NCBI RefSeq assembly: GCF_025370875.1
Contig: NZ_JAMXFD010000001.1
Location: 491,819 to 555,818 of the forward strand
Length of the DNA: 64,000 bases
Direction: 5' to 3'
Source of the DNA: Laspinema palackyanum D2c
GTDB taxonomy: Bacteria; Cyanobacteriota; Cyanobacteriia; Cyanobacteriales; Laspinemataceae
The notes under the pieces were generated by a model. The model did no database searches. It worked only from the letters and a program-made list of their open reading frames with translations, and was not told the DNA's origin. The translations under genes were made by a program, and so were the position numbers. Below are positions 18,810 through 27,112 of the stretch, in pieces. Every line of letters starts with the position of its first letter. The stretch's first letter is position 1.

Positions 18810-19387
18810 TCCCCAGAGGAAGGATGAAGGATGAAGGATGAAGGATGAAGGATGAGGCCACGTAGGGTCCCCTTCAGTCCTTAAGCCTTAAGGTCCTCGT
18901 GAGGGGGCTGCTTGCCGCGTCACGCACTTTCTGCGGCTTAAGCGCCTGTAGCTCTGATGACGAGGAACAAGCCGTGAGAGGTACAATAGGCAACGATAAG
19001 CCCTTGCTTCCGGACTGGAGGCAGAGCCTCCAGAGTGCATGACGCGGCAGCAGCCCCCTCACGAGGACCCAAGTCTCAGTTTTAATCGAAAAATGTCTCC
19101 ATCTTCTGTCTTTATGCCTGATATTTTGCCGAAGTCGTGACCTTCGTCAATTGTAGGGCAGCCCAATTAAGAGCATCATTTTTGAGCGATCGCACTCCTA
19201 CCCTGCACCCTACGGCCTGCCTCACTTTTTTTATAAAAATCCCTGATTTGACCTTTAATTGATGGGTCAGAATCCAAATGACCTGAACTGTTCACCGCGA
19301 GCAGATATCTTCTCAAAAATTCCCGTAAAAATAGGCAGTCCCGGGGTCAGAAATCAACCCTAACTATCAACAAAAGAGGAAGTTGAG
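18810..19387. other. Intergenic region with tandem GAAGGAT repeats and an inverted-repeat element
   Basis: The first 45 bases contain four to five tandem copies of GAAGGATGA. An element bounded by long inverted repeats (18892-19069) follows and is listed separately. No coding region is supported between the lipid kinase and coaD. Confidence 0.55.
18892..19069. mobile_element. MITE-like element or structured RNA locus with 35-base inverted ends
   Basis: The left arm (18892-18927, starting GGTCCTCGTGAGGGGGCTGC) matches the reverse complement of the right arm (19035-19069) except for one extra base and one mismatch. About 107 bases lie between. The interior includes the GGAGGCAGAGCCTCC palindrome shared with 3327. 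It is non-coding. A non-autonomous transposon is one explanation; a large rho-independent or RNA-structured element is another. No target-site duplication is obvious. Confidence 0.55.
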
Positions 19388-19415
19388 TTGCCAGTCATCC
19401 TAAAGGTGGTATGAT
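19388..19415 (+). promoter_or_regulatory. Candidate sigma-70-type promoter of coaD
   Basis: TTGCCA (19388-19393), a 16-base spacer and TATGAT (19410-19415) lie about 120 bases before the GTG start of coaD. The leader contains two hairpins: GCAAATGT/ACATTTGC (about 19448-19472) and GGACTT/AAGTCC (about 19492-19511). Confidence 0.5.
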
Positions 19416-19536
19416 GGGGTGCATTAGCCGTTGCCATTTCAACAAAAGCAAATGTCCAAACGGCACATTTGCCCTAACCGAAAGGCTACCGGACTTGCTC
19501 TCTAAAGTCCCTAACTGCGAATCTAACTAAATTCTT

Positions 19537-20085
19537 GTGATTGCAATTTATCCGGGCAGCTTTGATCCCATTACCCTAGGTCACCTTGACATCATAGAGC
19601 GAGGGTGTAAGCTGTTTGACCAGGTGATTGTGGCGGTGGTCATCAATCCCAATAAAACCCCACTGTTTACCGTGCAAGAGCGTTTAGAGCAGATTCGCCT
19701 TGCGACCCCCCATTTGTCTAATTTAGAAATAGACTGTTTTGAGGGCTTGACGGTGAACTATGCCAGAATTCGAGGGGCGAGTGTCCTGTTACGAGGACTC
19801 CGAGTGCTCTCGGATTTTGAGCTAGAACTCCAAATGGCTCATACCAACAAAACCCTAGCTACTGAAATCGAGACCGTTTTTTTAGCAACTTCTAACGAAT
19901 ACAGCTTTTTAAGCAGTAGTGTAGTAAAGGAAGTTGCCCGATTTGGCGGCTCCATCGATCACCTTGTTCCCCAGCACGTTGCGCTTGATATCTACCGATG
20001 TTACGCCAAGACACAGCCCGGATTGACCCAGACGACAGATCGAGTCTCCCAGAAGAATCTCCCGAGCACGAGCAGGGACTCCTAG
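19537..20085 (+). CDS. coaD: Phosphopantetheine adenylyltransferase
   Basis: CoaD, the penultimate step of coenzyme A synthesis (4'-phosphopantetheine plus ATP to dephospho-CoA). The nucleotidyltransferase motif is [11 protein letters not shown] near the N terminus, with LLRGLR and [14 protein letters not shown] later. It starts at GTG 19537, immediately before the conserved [10 protein letters not shown]. At 182 residues it is about 20 longer than usual; the extra C-terminal tail (TQTTDRVSQ...) is not family-like and arises where the next gene overlaps by 88 bases. Confidence 0.93.
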   Translation: MIAIYPGSFDPITLGHLDIIERGCKLFDQVIVAVVINPNKTPLFTVQERLEQIRLATPHLSNLEIDCFEGLTVNYARIRGASVLLRGLRVLSDFELELQMAHTNKTLATEIETVFLATSNEYSFLSSSVVKEVARFGGSIDHLVPQHVALDIYRCYAKTQPGLTQTTDRVSQKNLPSTSRDS

Positions 20086-20630
20086 ATATCCAGAGGGAAC
20101 TAAACCGACTGGAGGAGATGATTCTCGAAAGTCCGCGCATCCCGTTTACGGGAAGGACCCTGGTGGATGAGGAGCAGTTGCTAGAGCAGCTCGATCTCCT
20201 GCGGCTGAATTTACCTACTGCCTTTGAGGAAGTAGAGGAAATCATCCGCCACAAAGACGAAATCATTGTTCAAGCCGAACAATATGCCCAGGAAATTTTG
20301 GAAGCTGCCGAGCAAAGGGCGGCCCAAATTCTCGATGAAATGGGGATTGTCCGACAGGCAAAGCTAGAATCAGACCATCTGCGCCAACAGGTCCAGCTTG
20401 ACTGCGAATCCGCCCAGGAACAGACTATTTCGGAAATCGAACGGTTGCGACGGCAAGCGATGGAGGATCTAGAGGAGATGAGGTCCCGGGCGATCGCTGA
20501 AGCGGAGGCGATCGAAAAAGGGGCGGATGATTATGCCGATCGCGTCCTCTACAACCTGGAAAGCCAACTCTCCGAAATGTTGCGCGTCATTCGTAACGGC
20601 AGATCCCAACTCGATCCGGAATCTAAGTAA
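19998..20630 (+). CDS. DivIVA-like coiled-coil protein downstream of coaD
   Basis: 210 residues, mostly charged helix. A conserved-looking block, [29 protein letters not shown], spans residues 45-73 and is typical of cyanobacterial proteins annotated DivIVA domain-containing or ATP synthase B/B'-like. Residues 75-200 are a long coiled coil rich in AEAE and EQA heptads. The first ATG (19998) lies inside coaD in another frame; a later in-frame ATG at 20118 would remove the overlap but loses part of the [12 protein letters not shown] helix. The role is not known; cell-pole or septum scaffolding is a family guess only. Confidence 0.7.
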   Translation: MLRQDTARIDPDDRSSLPEESPEHEQGLLDIQRELNRLEEMILESPRIPFTGRTLVDEEQLLEQLDLLRLNLPTAFEEVEEIIRHKDEIIVQAEQYAQEILEAAEQRAAQILDEMGIVRQAKLESDHLRQQVQLDCESAQEQTISEIERLRRQAMEDLEEMRSRAIAEAEAIEKGADDYADRVLYNLESQLSEMLRVIRNGRSQLDPESK

Positions 20631-20703
20631 ACCCCTAGCCCCTCATCCAAACCCGCCCCCAACCAGACGCTGATGCTCTTGACCCCTTGTGAACTGAACA
20701 ACG

Positions 20704-20728
20704 GGGTCCCCGCCCCCTCAAGGGGGAC
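20704..20728 (+). terminator. Possible terminator hairpin after the DivIVA-like gene
   Basis: GTCCCC ... GGGGGAC pair across a short CCCTCAAG loop. There is no T run, so confidence is low. Confidence 0.35.
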
Positions 20729-20803
20729 TATCACCCTTGATACCCCCAACCCAACCAGCGGGTTTTTGCCCTTCAATGCTGTCATCTTTTATCCTTTCCC
20801 TGC

Positions 20804-22264
20804 ATGGTTTCGGAAAAGTTTCGCCGCCAATTACGCACAGAGGCTCGCTCATGGACGATGGAGGGCTTGATTTCCGAGGAGCAGTATCAAGAATTGTCCA
20901 GTCGCTATGGGTTTGAAACCCTCGATGGCCCGAATCAGAATCGGTTTGTTGCCATCTTGGTGGGGTTGGGCGCATTGCTGATCAGTAGCGGTGCGATCGC
21001 CTTAGTCCAAGCCAATTGGGAGGTCTGGTCCCGGGAAAGCAAAACCGCCCTATTGGTGGGAATCTTCATTGCTGTGAATCTGTGCGCCTTCTATTTGTGG
21101 GGCGATCCCCTGGGGCGATCGCATCGCTTCCTGGGATGGCAAACCCGCACGGGACATGGATTATTCTTTCTGAGTTCCCTCCTCCTCGGATTAAACATGA
21201 GCCTGATTGGGGAAATTTTCCTCATGAGTCCGTCCCTGGGAGAATTTTGGTTAATTTGGGGGGGGGCGGTCCTGGTCATGGCCTATAGCTTACGTTTGAC
21301 CGGCTGTGGAATTTTAGCGACTCTGTTAATTGGGGCAGGATACTGGCCCGGTTTAGCCCAGGTGTATCAGGGTGATGGATTGTTTTGGATCCGGACTGTG
21401 GTCCTCCATCTGCCCTTAATTTCCGCCTTCCTGTTAGTGCCCCTAGCCTACTGGTGCCGATCGCCCTGGATTTTTGGATTGGCGACCCTGGTTCTAATTC
21501 AGTCGATGCAAGTCAATCTAATCGTGGGGTTCAGTCTGCTGAATGTACCGAATCATTGGATGCTGGCGATCGCCTACGCCCTACCCCCGGCCCTCCTCTG
21601 GAGTTATGATGATCAACCTTGGCAAGTCACCTCCCTATTTGAGGGAGGCAAAGAGCTCCCCCATTTTCGACCAGTCGCCCGCACCTTTGCTCTAATCTTT
21701 CTCGCCCTCTCGTTTTATGTCATCTCCTTCCATTGGTTTTGGTCCTCCGCTTCCCCCCTCGCGCCGTGGGACCCCACCATTGCCGAAATTCCCCTCCAAC
21801 AAGGGTTCGCTTACCTCCTTGATATACTGATCGTCCTCGGGAGTTGGCTGGCCTTGGTGTGGCATTTTAGCAGCCCTGGGGATAATTTCCGGCGTTTTTC
21901 ATCCCCCGATGCCTACTTGAATCATGCGATCGCCCTCGTGATTGCGATCGCCACCGGGATGCTATTTTGGCATTTTGGCATCCAACCCTTACCCCTGCTG
22001 GGTCCCTTAATCTTTAACATCCTGCTATTTTTGTTAGCATACGGATTGATGCGTCAGGGTCTCACCCAAGGCGATCGGCGAATTTTTTGGTGGGGAACCC
22101 TACTCTTAACCTTGCAAATTCTCACCCGAGTCCTAGAGTATGAAACCGGATTAGTCTTAAAATCCATCGTCTTTGTTCTCTGCGGAATGGCGACAATTGC
22201 TATTGGCCTAGCCGTAGGCAGTCGAATTAAATCCATTGAAGACGAAGAGTTAACGAGAGAATGA
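20804..22264 (+). CDS. DUF2157 domain-containing integral membrane protein
   Basis: 486 residues. The N-terminal 50 residues (a helical segment with WTMEGLISEEQYQELSSRYG) form the soluble front of DUF2157, followed by about 12-14 hydrophobic helices to the end. Proteins of this family are usually encoded beside a GDYXXLXY protein, and one follows here 145 bases downstream. No biochemical function is established for the family, and no transporter signature is seen. Confidence 0.82.
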   Translation: MVSEKFRRQLRTEARSWTMEGLISEEQYQELSSRYGFETLDGPNQNRFVAILVGLGALLISSGAIALVQANWEVWSRESKTALLVGIFIAVNLCAFYLWGDPLGRSHRFLGWQTRTGHGLFFLSSLLLGLNMSLIGEIFLMSPSLGEFWLIWGGAVLVMAYSLRLTGCGILATLLIGAGYWPGLAQVYQGDGLFWIRTVVLHLPLISAFLLVPLAYWCRSPWIFGLATLVLIQSMQVNLIVGFSLLNVPNHWMLAIAYALPPALLWSYDDQPWQVTSLFEGGKELPHFRPVARTFALIFLALSFYVISFHWFWSSASPLAPWDPTIAEIPLQQGFAYLLDILIVLGSWLALVWHFSSPGDNFRRFSSPDAYLNHAIALVIAIATGMLFWHFGIQPLPLLGPLIFNILLFLLAYGLMRQGLTQGDRRIFWWGTLLLTLQILTRVLEYETGLVLKSIVFVLCGMATIAIGLAVGSRIKSIEDEELTRE

Positions 22265-22335
22265 ATCGCCCACCCTCATGCAAAGTAATTTAAAATAACG
22301 AGATAGCCTTTTTCCCAGTTCTTTACCTACAATTT

Positions 22336-22360
22336 TGGAGTGCAAGCATCTGGCTTGCTT
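22336..22360. repeat. Dispersed GGAGTGC-AGCATC-GCT repeat, copy 1
   Basis: The short palindrome GGAGTGCAAGCATCTGGCTTGCT resembles the element at 50112-50200 and the partial copy at 57874-57918. Confidence 0.6.
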
Positions 22361-22409
22361 TTAATTCCTACTGTTACTCCAGGGTTGTTAAAAGGGGTTT
22401 TTATCAATT

Positions 22410-23102
22410 ATGCAAAACGAGCAGCATTCTTCTCCCGAAAAAATCAAACCCAGATTCGTGTTAGGCCGATTTTTAATTCCTCTAGTCATTCAAACTTCCG
22501 CCATGCTAACCGGGGCATTTTTTGCAGTGGATACCGAAGCAAATGGCAAATTAGTGACCTTAGAAACCGAACCTGTCAACTTGAGTAAATTTATTAGAAA
22601 TTCTTCTAATCAGGTCAGTTATAACATTTCCAGCTTTAAAAAACTAGAAGAAATTCCCGGATGGAAAGACCTACCGGGAACACCTGTGCCTTGTCCCCGG
22701 AATAAACAACCCCGAAATCGGAAGAATCAGTGTAATCCAGATGCTAAATTGCTAGACCCAGATTTGACCCTCTATGTAATTTTGGAACCGCCGACACCGG
22801 AAAAAACTGGGGACGCGCCAACGCCTTGGGTAGCGGTGAGATTAAGTAGCGATCGCCCCACGGAATTAGGGGAAAATCAAGTGATGATTAAGGGAAGAAC
22901 CTCAGAAGACTTGGTGGAATATGAGGGAGAAAAATTTGACCTCATGCGATCGCAACGGGAGGAAATTTTGGCAAGCTTGGACTTGACGGACCAGGAGGAA
23001 AAACTAGAACCCTTAATCATCCAACTCAAAGTAAATCCGCGAGGAAAGGCCGTCCCGGTTAATTTGTGGGTCGGCGATCGCAACTATTCCCTCTCAAATT
23101 GA
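22410..23102 (+). CDS. GDYXXLXY-like membrane-anchored protein
   Basis: 230 residues. After a short cytoplasmic N terminus there is one hydrophobic segment (about 20-45), then a periplasmic domain. TLYVILEP and a following AVRLSSDRPTELGENQVMIKGR block match the pattern of GDYXXLXY proteins, although the name-giving motif itself is degenerate (NQVSYNIS). An insert with two cysteines (residues about 90-111) is unusual. It lies right after the DUF2157 gene, its usual partner, which supports the assignment. Function unknown. Confidence 0.55.
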   Translation: MQNEQHSSPEKIKPRFVLGRFLIPLVIQTSAMLTGAFFAVDTEANGKLVTLETEPVNLSKFIRNSSNQVSYNISSFKKLEEIPGWKDLPGTPVPCPRNKQPRNRKNQCNPDAKLLDPDLTLYVILEPPTPEKTGDAPTPWVAVRLSSDRPTELGENQVMIKGRTSEDLVEYEGEKFDLMRSQREEILASLDLTDQEEKLEPLIIQLKVNPRGKAVPVNLWVGDRNYSLSN

Positions 23103-23133
23103 ATCAAACCAGTAACCGTTAACCCGTAGCATA

Positions 23134-23661
23134 ATGAATAGTTTAGCCCAGTTGCTCGTCACCAGTCTCAGCCTGTTTTTATTGGGGTGTACACCGTCAG
23201 GGTTACCCCCTTCTGCCGACGCCCAACCCAATCGGGAGGTTGTGCCTTCCTCACCCATCGTTCAAATAGAGAGGGGACAAGATTTGCCCATTACCGCACA
23301 AACAAAAATCGGGGACCAAACGATTGATTTAGAAGTGGCAACCACGCCACAACAACAGGCGATCGGACTGATGTACCGAAGTGAGATTGCCCCAAATCGG
23401 GGGATGTTGTTTCCCTTTAATCCCCCCAGACCCGTCACCTTCTGGATGAAAAACGTTGAAATTAACCTAGATATGATATTTTTGCGGGATGGAGAAGTCT
23501 TAGCGATCGCTGCCGATGTTCCCCCTTGTACCACCGACCCTTGTCCCTTCTACGGACCGCCAAATACCCCCATTGATCATGTTCTAGAACTAGGCGGAGG
23601 ACGCGCTGCGGAACTCGGGATACAAGTGGGCGATCAAATTGCGATCGACTTTTTAGAGTAA
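23134..23661 (+). CDS. DUF192 lipoprotein
   Basis: 175 residues. The signal peptide ends in a lipobox (LFLLGC, Cys19), so it is a predicted lipoprotein. After a proline-rich linker, the DUF192 domain has the typical IGLMYRSEIAPNRGMLF, FWMKNVEINLDMIFL and HVLELGGGRAAELGIQVGD blocks. The family is small beta-rich envelope proteins of unknown function. A two-cysteine loop (CTTDPC) is present. It starts 31 bases after the previous gene. Confidence 0.88.
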   Translation: MNSLAQLLVTSLSLFLLGCTPSGLPPSADAQPNREVVPSSPIVQIERGQDLPITAQTKIGDQTIDLEVATTPQQQAIGLMYRSEIAPNRGMLFPFNPPRPVTFWMKNVEINLDMIFLRDGEVLAIAADVPPCTTDPCPFYGPPNTPIDHVLELGGGRAAELGIQVGDQIAIDFLE

Positions 23662-23750
23662 ACAGTCCGGAGATGGCACCGCTTTCTCGTCGCCATCTCC
23701 GGTTACTCTAACCCTTACAGGACGCATTTTTGGAAAACAAACCCGTTTAG

Positions 23751-23778
23751 GTAGAGGCGATTCGCGAATCGCCTCTAC
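23751..23778. repeat. Perfect 28-base palindrome
   Basis: GTAGAGGCGATTCG and its exact reverse complement follow each other without a loop. A degenerate relative (GGCGATTCGC ... GGCCTCTACATTTAGG) is at about 58015-58045. It follows the DUF192 gene and may help end its transcript. Confidence 0.7.
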
Positions 23779-23977
23779 ATTTAGGACTCGATGTTATAAA
23801 TTGCGTTAGTCCTGCCGTAGAGACTCGATGTACCTGTTAAGAGGGGGAAGATAAACAGTTGCAGTCAAAAGACTTTTGGGCGGTTGAACTCCCAAAAGCC
23901 CCAGGCGATCGTCATCCCGGACAATTTGGGACAGGGTTCGACTACATTCACCAAAATTGAGGTTAAGAGCAACAGAA

Positions 23978-24052
23978 ATGGTTAAATCAACAGAAAATCG
24001 CTATATTGTCCGAGACGATGAAATCTTAGGGGGCGAGAATTGCGGAAATTAG
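23978..24052 (+). pseudogene. Truncated DUF433-type antitoxin relic
   Basis: A 24-codon frame reads MVKSTENRYIVRDDEILGGE and then runs into a stop. The YIVRDDEILGGE block is the conserved N terminus of DUF433 antitoxins, in which it continues into a winged-helix domain; here the remainder is missing. It lies immediately upstream of the vapBC promoter, so it looks like a gene remnant left by replacement with vapBC. Confidence 0.5.
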
Positions 24053-24106
24053 AAAAAACGATTATAATTTTAATGTTAAGATTAAGCTTTACAACAAAAA
24101 GGAGGA
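24040..24106 (+). promoter_or_regulatory. Candidate promoter and Shine-Dalgarno of the vapBC module
   Basis: TTGCGG (24040-24045), a 17-base spacer and TATAAT (24063-24068) precede GGAGGA (24101-24106), which sits 7 bases before the antitoxin ATG. The promoter overlaps the DUF433 relic. Confidence 0.5.
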
Positions 24107-24113
24107 ATATAGG

Positions 24114-24332
24114 ATGCAAGTAATTAAGTATAAAACTCGCGTTGATGCTGAAGGTAAAATCAGTTTACAATTGCCTCAATATTTAGCGAATCAAGAGTTA
24201 GAGGTAGCGATAGTTTACGCTCTAGCCAATTCAGAAACTACTCAACTGCATGAAATTGTCGATAGTTTTTATGGCTGTTTGGCAGAGGAGCCTATTTTAA
24301 TAGAAGAAGCCGATCAACAAGAAGTAGCATGA
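24114..24332 (+). CDS. Type II antitoxin, VapB-like
   Basis: 72 residues. The first 35 (YKTRVDAEGKISLQLPQYL) resemble a short beta-strand DNA-binding module such as the AbrB or SpoVT type, and the acidic C-terminal half (FYGCLAEEPILIEEADQQEV) suits binding of the PIN toxin. It overlaps the toxin gene by 4 bases (ATGA). Autorepression is the family norm; no operator was identified. Confidence 0.75.
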   Translation: MQVIKYKTRVDAEGKISLQLPQYLANQELEVAIVYALANSETTQLHEIVDSFYGCLAEEPILIEEADQQEVA

Positions 24333-24736
24333 GTTATTTACTGGATACTAATGTTTGGGCTAGATATTTAAATGGGCGATCGCCTGCAATTCGGCAGAAA
24401 TTTAGAGAGGTTGATTTAACTCAAGTTTTTATTTGTTCAATTGTTAAGTCAGAATTGGCTTACGGTGCTTTTAAAAGTCGTAATCCCGATCTAACCTACC
24501 GCAAGCAGAATGATTTTATCACTCTTTTTGTTTCGCTTCCTTTCGATGATGTTTCTGCTTTAATTTTTGGTAGATTAAAGGCTCAACTAGAATTAAAAGG
24601 TGAGATGATTGGGATCAAAGATTTACAAATTGCTGCGATCGCTCTGTCAAATGATCTGACGCTAGTTACCCACAATACCGCAGAGTTTGAACGGGTGACA
24701 GGATTACAGATAGAAGATTGGGAAGCAACAAAATAG
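24329..24736 (+). CDS. vapC: VapC-type PIN-domain ribonuclease toxin
   Basis: 135 residues, one PIN domain. The acidic metal-binding residues are Asp6 (LLDTN), Glu42 (KSELAYG) and Asp98 (IKDLQIAA), with Asn116 in HNTAEF near the end. This family cleaves tRNA or rRNA and is neutralised by the antitoxin encoded just upstream. Length and spacing are normal and all acidic residues are kept, so it is probably active. It is the first member of an accessory stretch that runs to about 33.4 kb. Confidence 0.88.
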   Translation: MSYLLDTNVWARYLNGRSPAIRQKFREVDLTQVFICSIVKSELAYGAFKSRNPDLTYRKQNDFITLFVSLPFDDVSALIFGRLKAQLELKGEMIGIKDLQIAAIALSNDLTLVTHNTAEFERVTGLQIEDWEATK

Positions 24737-24780
24737 TCCACGAAATATGTCCTTAATTTCATCTAAATTTAGAGATAAAA

Positions 24781-25140
24781 TTAATGCTTTTTATAGCGAG
24801 TTGCAGTAGGAGTCTGGCTATTTATAAATAAAGAATCCCAGTTATCACCAGGTTTATGAAAAAAAGGTAATGTATTGTTGGGACAACTATAGTGATGACA
24901 AGTTAAAGCCCCAGAGTCTCTATACCCAGCATCAGTGCTTCCAGAAGCCTGCAAGCAATATTTTTCAGTTTGTACGCAAAGAGCAAGGGGTTCACGGCGA
25001 TGTCTTATCCGTCTAAGATAGCGATCGCCCGGGTAGATGAGCTCCAAGCAGAAGGGTGAGTCTTCCCCATTCCCCAAACTACTCAGCCGTTGCTCTGGAG
25101 AGGCCCAGTTTTGGGACCGGGGAATTGCGGCAAAAGTCAT
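24781..25140 (-). other. Doubtful 119-codon minus-strand frame in a gene gap
   Basis: The interval 24737-25328 has no recognisable gene. The longest frame encodes 119 residues with a cysteine- and histidine-containing middle, but composition is unlike its neighbours, there is no ribosome-binding site and no family is recognised. A 69-codon plus frame at 25037 is equally doubtful. I list it only so that the gap is accounted for. Confidence 0.2.
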
Positions 25141-25328
25141 GAGGGGTGATACCGAGGTTGGTCCTCAAGAAAGAGATGGGCTAGAGGCAGAAGTTAAGGG
25201 CGATCGCCAGTCAGGGAGTATAGTTAATCCCTCGATTAAATTATAATAAAGGTTTCGTTCAACCGCCGGTGATGGGTTCCTTATGCTCTTCCAATCGGAT
25301 CGGGTGGCGATCGCATGAGGGAAAAACA

Positions 25329-25718
25329 ATGCCGAAATGGAAAGTCACAACAGAATTCACCTTTGACAGCGCCCACTTCATCAAAGACTACGATGGACCC
25401 TGCGGACGGATGCATGGACATACCTATCGAGTGCGGATAGAAGCTACAACCCAGAAGCTGCACTCCTCCGAATACTGCCCTCACGAAGTCATGGTGGCCG
25501 ATTTCAAAACCCTCCGTTGGGCAAAACGCGACGTCACCAAAGGCGGATTAGATCACTGTGTCCTCAATGACGTGATGCCCCCAGAATACGAAACCACCGC
25601 AGAGATGATCGCCAAATACATTTACGACGAAACCAAGCGCCGGTTACCCGAGGGAGTGCGCTTGAAAGTGGCAGTCTCAGAAACCCCCAATTCCTGGGCT
25701 GAGTATGAGGATGATTGA
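25329..25718 (+). CDS. queD: 6-carboxy-5,6,7,8-tetrahydropterin synthase-like protein
   Basis: 129 residues from the ATG at 25329; the open frame back to 25269 is not conserved-looking. His16 (DSAHFI), His29 and His31 (RMHGH) form the zinc site, and Cys25 in GPCGRMHGH is the catalytic cysteine of the QueD/PTPS family. VADFKTLRW and DHCVLND follow, then EMIAKYIYDE and the C-terminal ETPNSWAEY. It converts dihydroneopterin triphosphate in the queuosine/deazapurine pathway. It stands alone inside the accessory stretch, although its sequence looks like a core gene. Confidence 0.88.
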   Translation: MPKWKVTTEFTFDSAHFIKDYDGPCGRMHGHTYRVRIEATTQKLHSSEYCPHEVMVADFKTLRWAKRDVTKGGLDHCVLNDVMPPEYETTAEMIAKYIYDETKRRLPEGVRLKVAVSETPNSWAEYEDD

Positions 25719-25829
25719 GCCTAAAACCCGAGGCGACTGAGCTTTCTGGAGATAGAAAAGCAGCCTTTGTGGAATCGGCTTTTTTGTGGGTAATTGGCCG
25801 GATGGGGTGGGGTTGAGCAATTGCTGAAT

Positions 25830-26153
25830 TCATCCAGTTTTCCCAGGAGAATAAACAGATCGAGCAAACTCTAAAACTTCCTGTTGACGTTCCTCCGACA
25901 ACCGGGAAAGCACAGCCCCCAGCCGCTCAGATACAGACAGCCAACTCTTCGTACTCGCTTTCCAAACTACGAGAAACGCTTCCGAGGAGAGGGTACATAA
26001 CTCAAGAGTTTCTCCCTCTTCATTGGCAAACTCTACCTCATACTCACCTGCGGCAAAACACTCTACAATCGCTCCCTGACTTCCGGCCCGCAGATGATAA
26101 TTTGGCAAATCGACTAAGAGTTCAATGATATCAAATAGCTCAGGTTGACTCAT
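25830..26153 (-). CDS. DUF4926 domain-containing protein
   Basis: 107 residues. The front half (LFDIIELLVDLPNYHLRAGSQG and YEVEFANEEGETLELCTL) is the DUF4926 beta-barrel. The rear half (SERLGAVLSRLSEERQQEVLEFA) is a helical tail that resembles the HxLSxExxxEVLDF segment of small antitoxins. It overlaps its upstream partner (DUF6883) by 4 bases. The pair has the layout of a toxin and its antidote; no activity is established. Confidence 0.75.
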   Translation of the reverse strand: MSQPELFDIIELLVDLPNYHLRAGSQGAIVECFAAGEYEVEFANEEGETLELCTLSSEAFLVVWKASTKSWLSVSERLGAVLSRLSEERQQEVLEFARSVYSPGKTG

Positions 26154-26500
26154 GGTCTTTTCCTAACATATAGTGTAACCAATCTAGCGGCATCACTCTC
26201 AGATTCAACTATCCACCCCGTGCGGACAATTTCTTGCTGTCCTTCTTGTATTCCCCTAATCTCCAAATCTACCTGATAGCGTTGTCCATGTTTATCTGTG
26301 GACTGCAAAATCGCTTCTGTTTCTAAGGCTTGAAGCAAAATCTGTTGCAGTAGAGGCTGGTAGTTATCTTGAGTAAATCCAAGATGACGCTCAAACATGA
26401 GGGCTTTATCAGATCCTTTGGGGTTATCCGGGTTAAGTGCGTACTCTGTCAGCTTGCGAGGATCGATAACCAAACGGCTGACAATATCTCCAAGTTTCAT
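26150..26500 (-). CDS. DUF6883 domain-containing protein
   Basis: 116 residues. RKLTEYALNPDNPKGSDKALMFERHLGF, the helical block and GWIVESESDAARLVTLYV match the family consensus I recall, which is often found in the C-terminal toxin domains of polymorphic toxins and as stand-alone partners of DUF4926. It is the first gene of a two-gene operon with a 4-base overlap. A toxin role is an inference. Confidence 0.75.
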   Translation of the reverse strand: MKLGDIVSRLVIDPRKLTEYALNPDNPKGSDKALMFERHLGFTQDNYQPLLQQILLQALETEAILQSTDKHGQRYQVDLEIRGIQEGQQEIVRTGWIVESESDAARLVTLYVRKRP

Positions 26501-26892
26501 CTACATTAACCGATTCATTCCCTAAAACTAACACAGATGGGCTCCCACTTCTCATCCCAAATCTAGCTTAGGAAAGCCTTTGGTAACTTCACTCGCGTAG
26601 GAGAACTGGGTTGGATGAGCTTCCGCCTTTCCAGACTGCTGGGTTTTTCCTCCTCCCTCTGACTCCCTAATCTTGGGGACTGATAGACCCTAATAACTAC
26701 ATCCTCTCCGGATTCCTTATATAGTGAATCATGCGGGATTAACGTTTACAGTTGCAAAATCCTCCGGGTGTTTGAGGGGGGTAAATATTCAGGTACACTG
26801 AAGGAGTGGGCTAAGTTGAACAAGATCTAGAAATCCTTTTTCGTAATTAATCAAGACTAGATAATTATCTAGGAGGTGAATAGCAATCATAA
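26501..26892. other. Gap upstream of the DUF6883 gene
   Basis: No gene, strong repeat or RNA was recognised in these 392 bases. Confidence 0.5.
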
Positions 26893-27051
26893 TTATCTTT
26901 TGGGCTTTCGCCGATAGTGAGGTTTCACCCGAATTCGTCCTTTGCGTGTGTGACCGCGAACGTAGGTCCGATCAGCAGAGTCGTTATCACGCTTTTTGAT
27001 AACCAACTCATAAAACACATACATTGCAATGACGATGATTAGGAATTCCAT
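26893..27051 (-). CDS. 52-residue basic membrane-anchored protein
   Basis: ATG at 27051 is preceded by GGAG (about 9 bases upstream). The first 18 residues are hydrophobic (MEFLIIVIAMYVFYELVI), followed by a strongly basic tail with VRGHTRKGRIRVKPHYRRK, a pattern seen in cyanobacterial proteins that carry VRG(Y/H)xRxxGxxVxPHYR motifs. It lies 61 bases downstream of the ImmA gene on the same strand and may belong to that operon. Function is unknown. Confidence 0.65.
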   Translation of the reverse strand: MEFLIIVIAMYVFYELVIKKRDNDSADRTYVRGHTRKGRIRVKPHYRRKPKR

Positions 27052-27112
27052 GTTCATTAACTCCAATTGATAAATTAATACAAAAGGGCTATTGCTATCA
27101 TGAATAAAAAAA

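Noticed and set aside
24781-25140. 119-aa minus-strand protein as a confident gene
   Set aside because: Unusual composition, no ribosome-binding site, no family; kept only as a doubtful frame in the gap.
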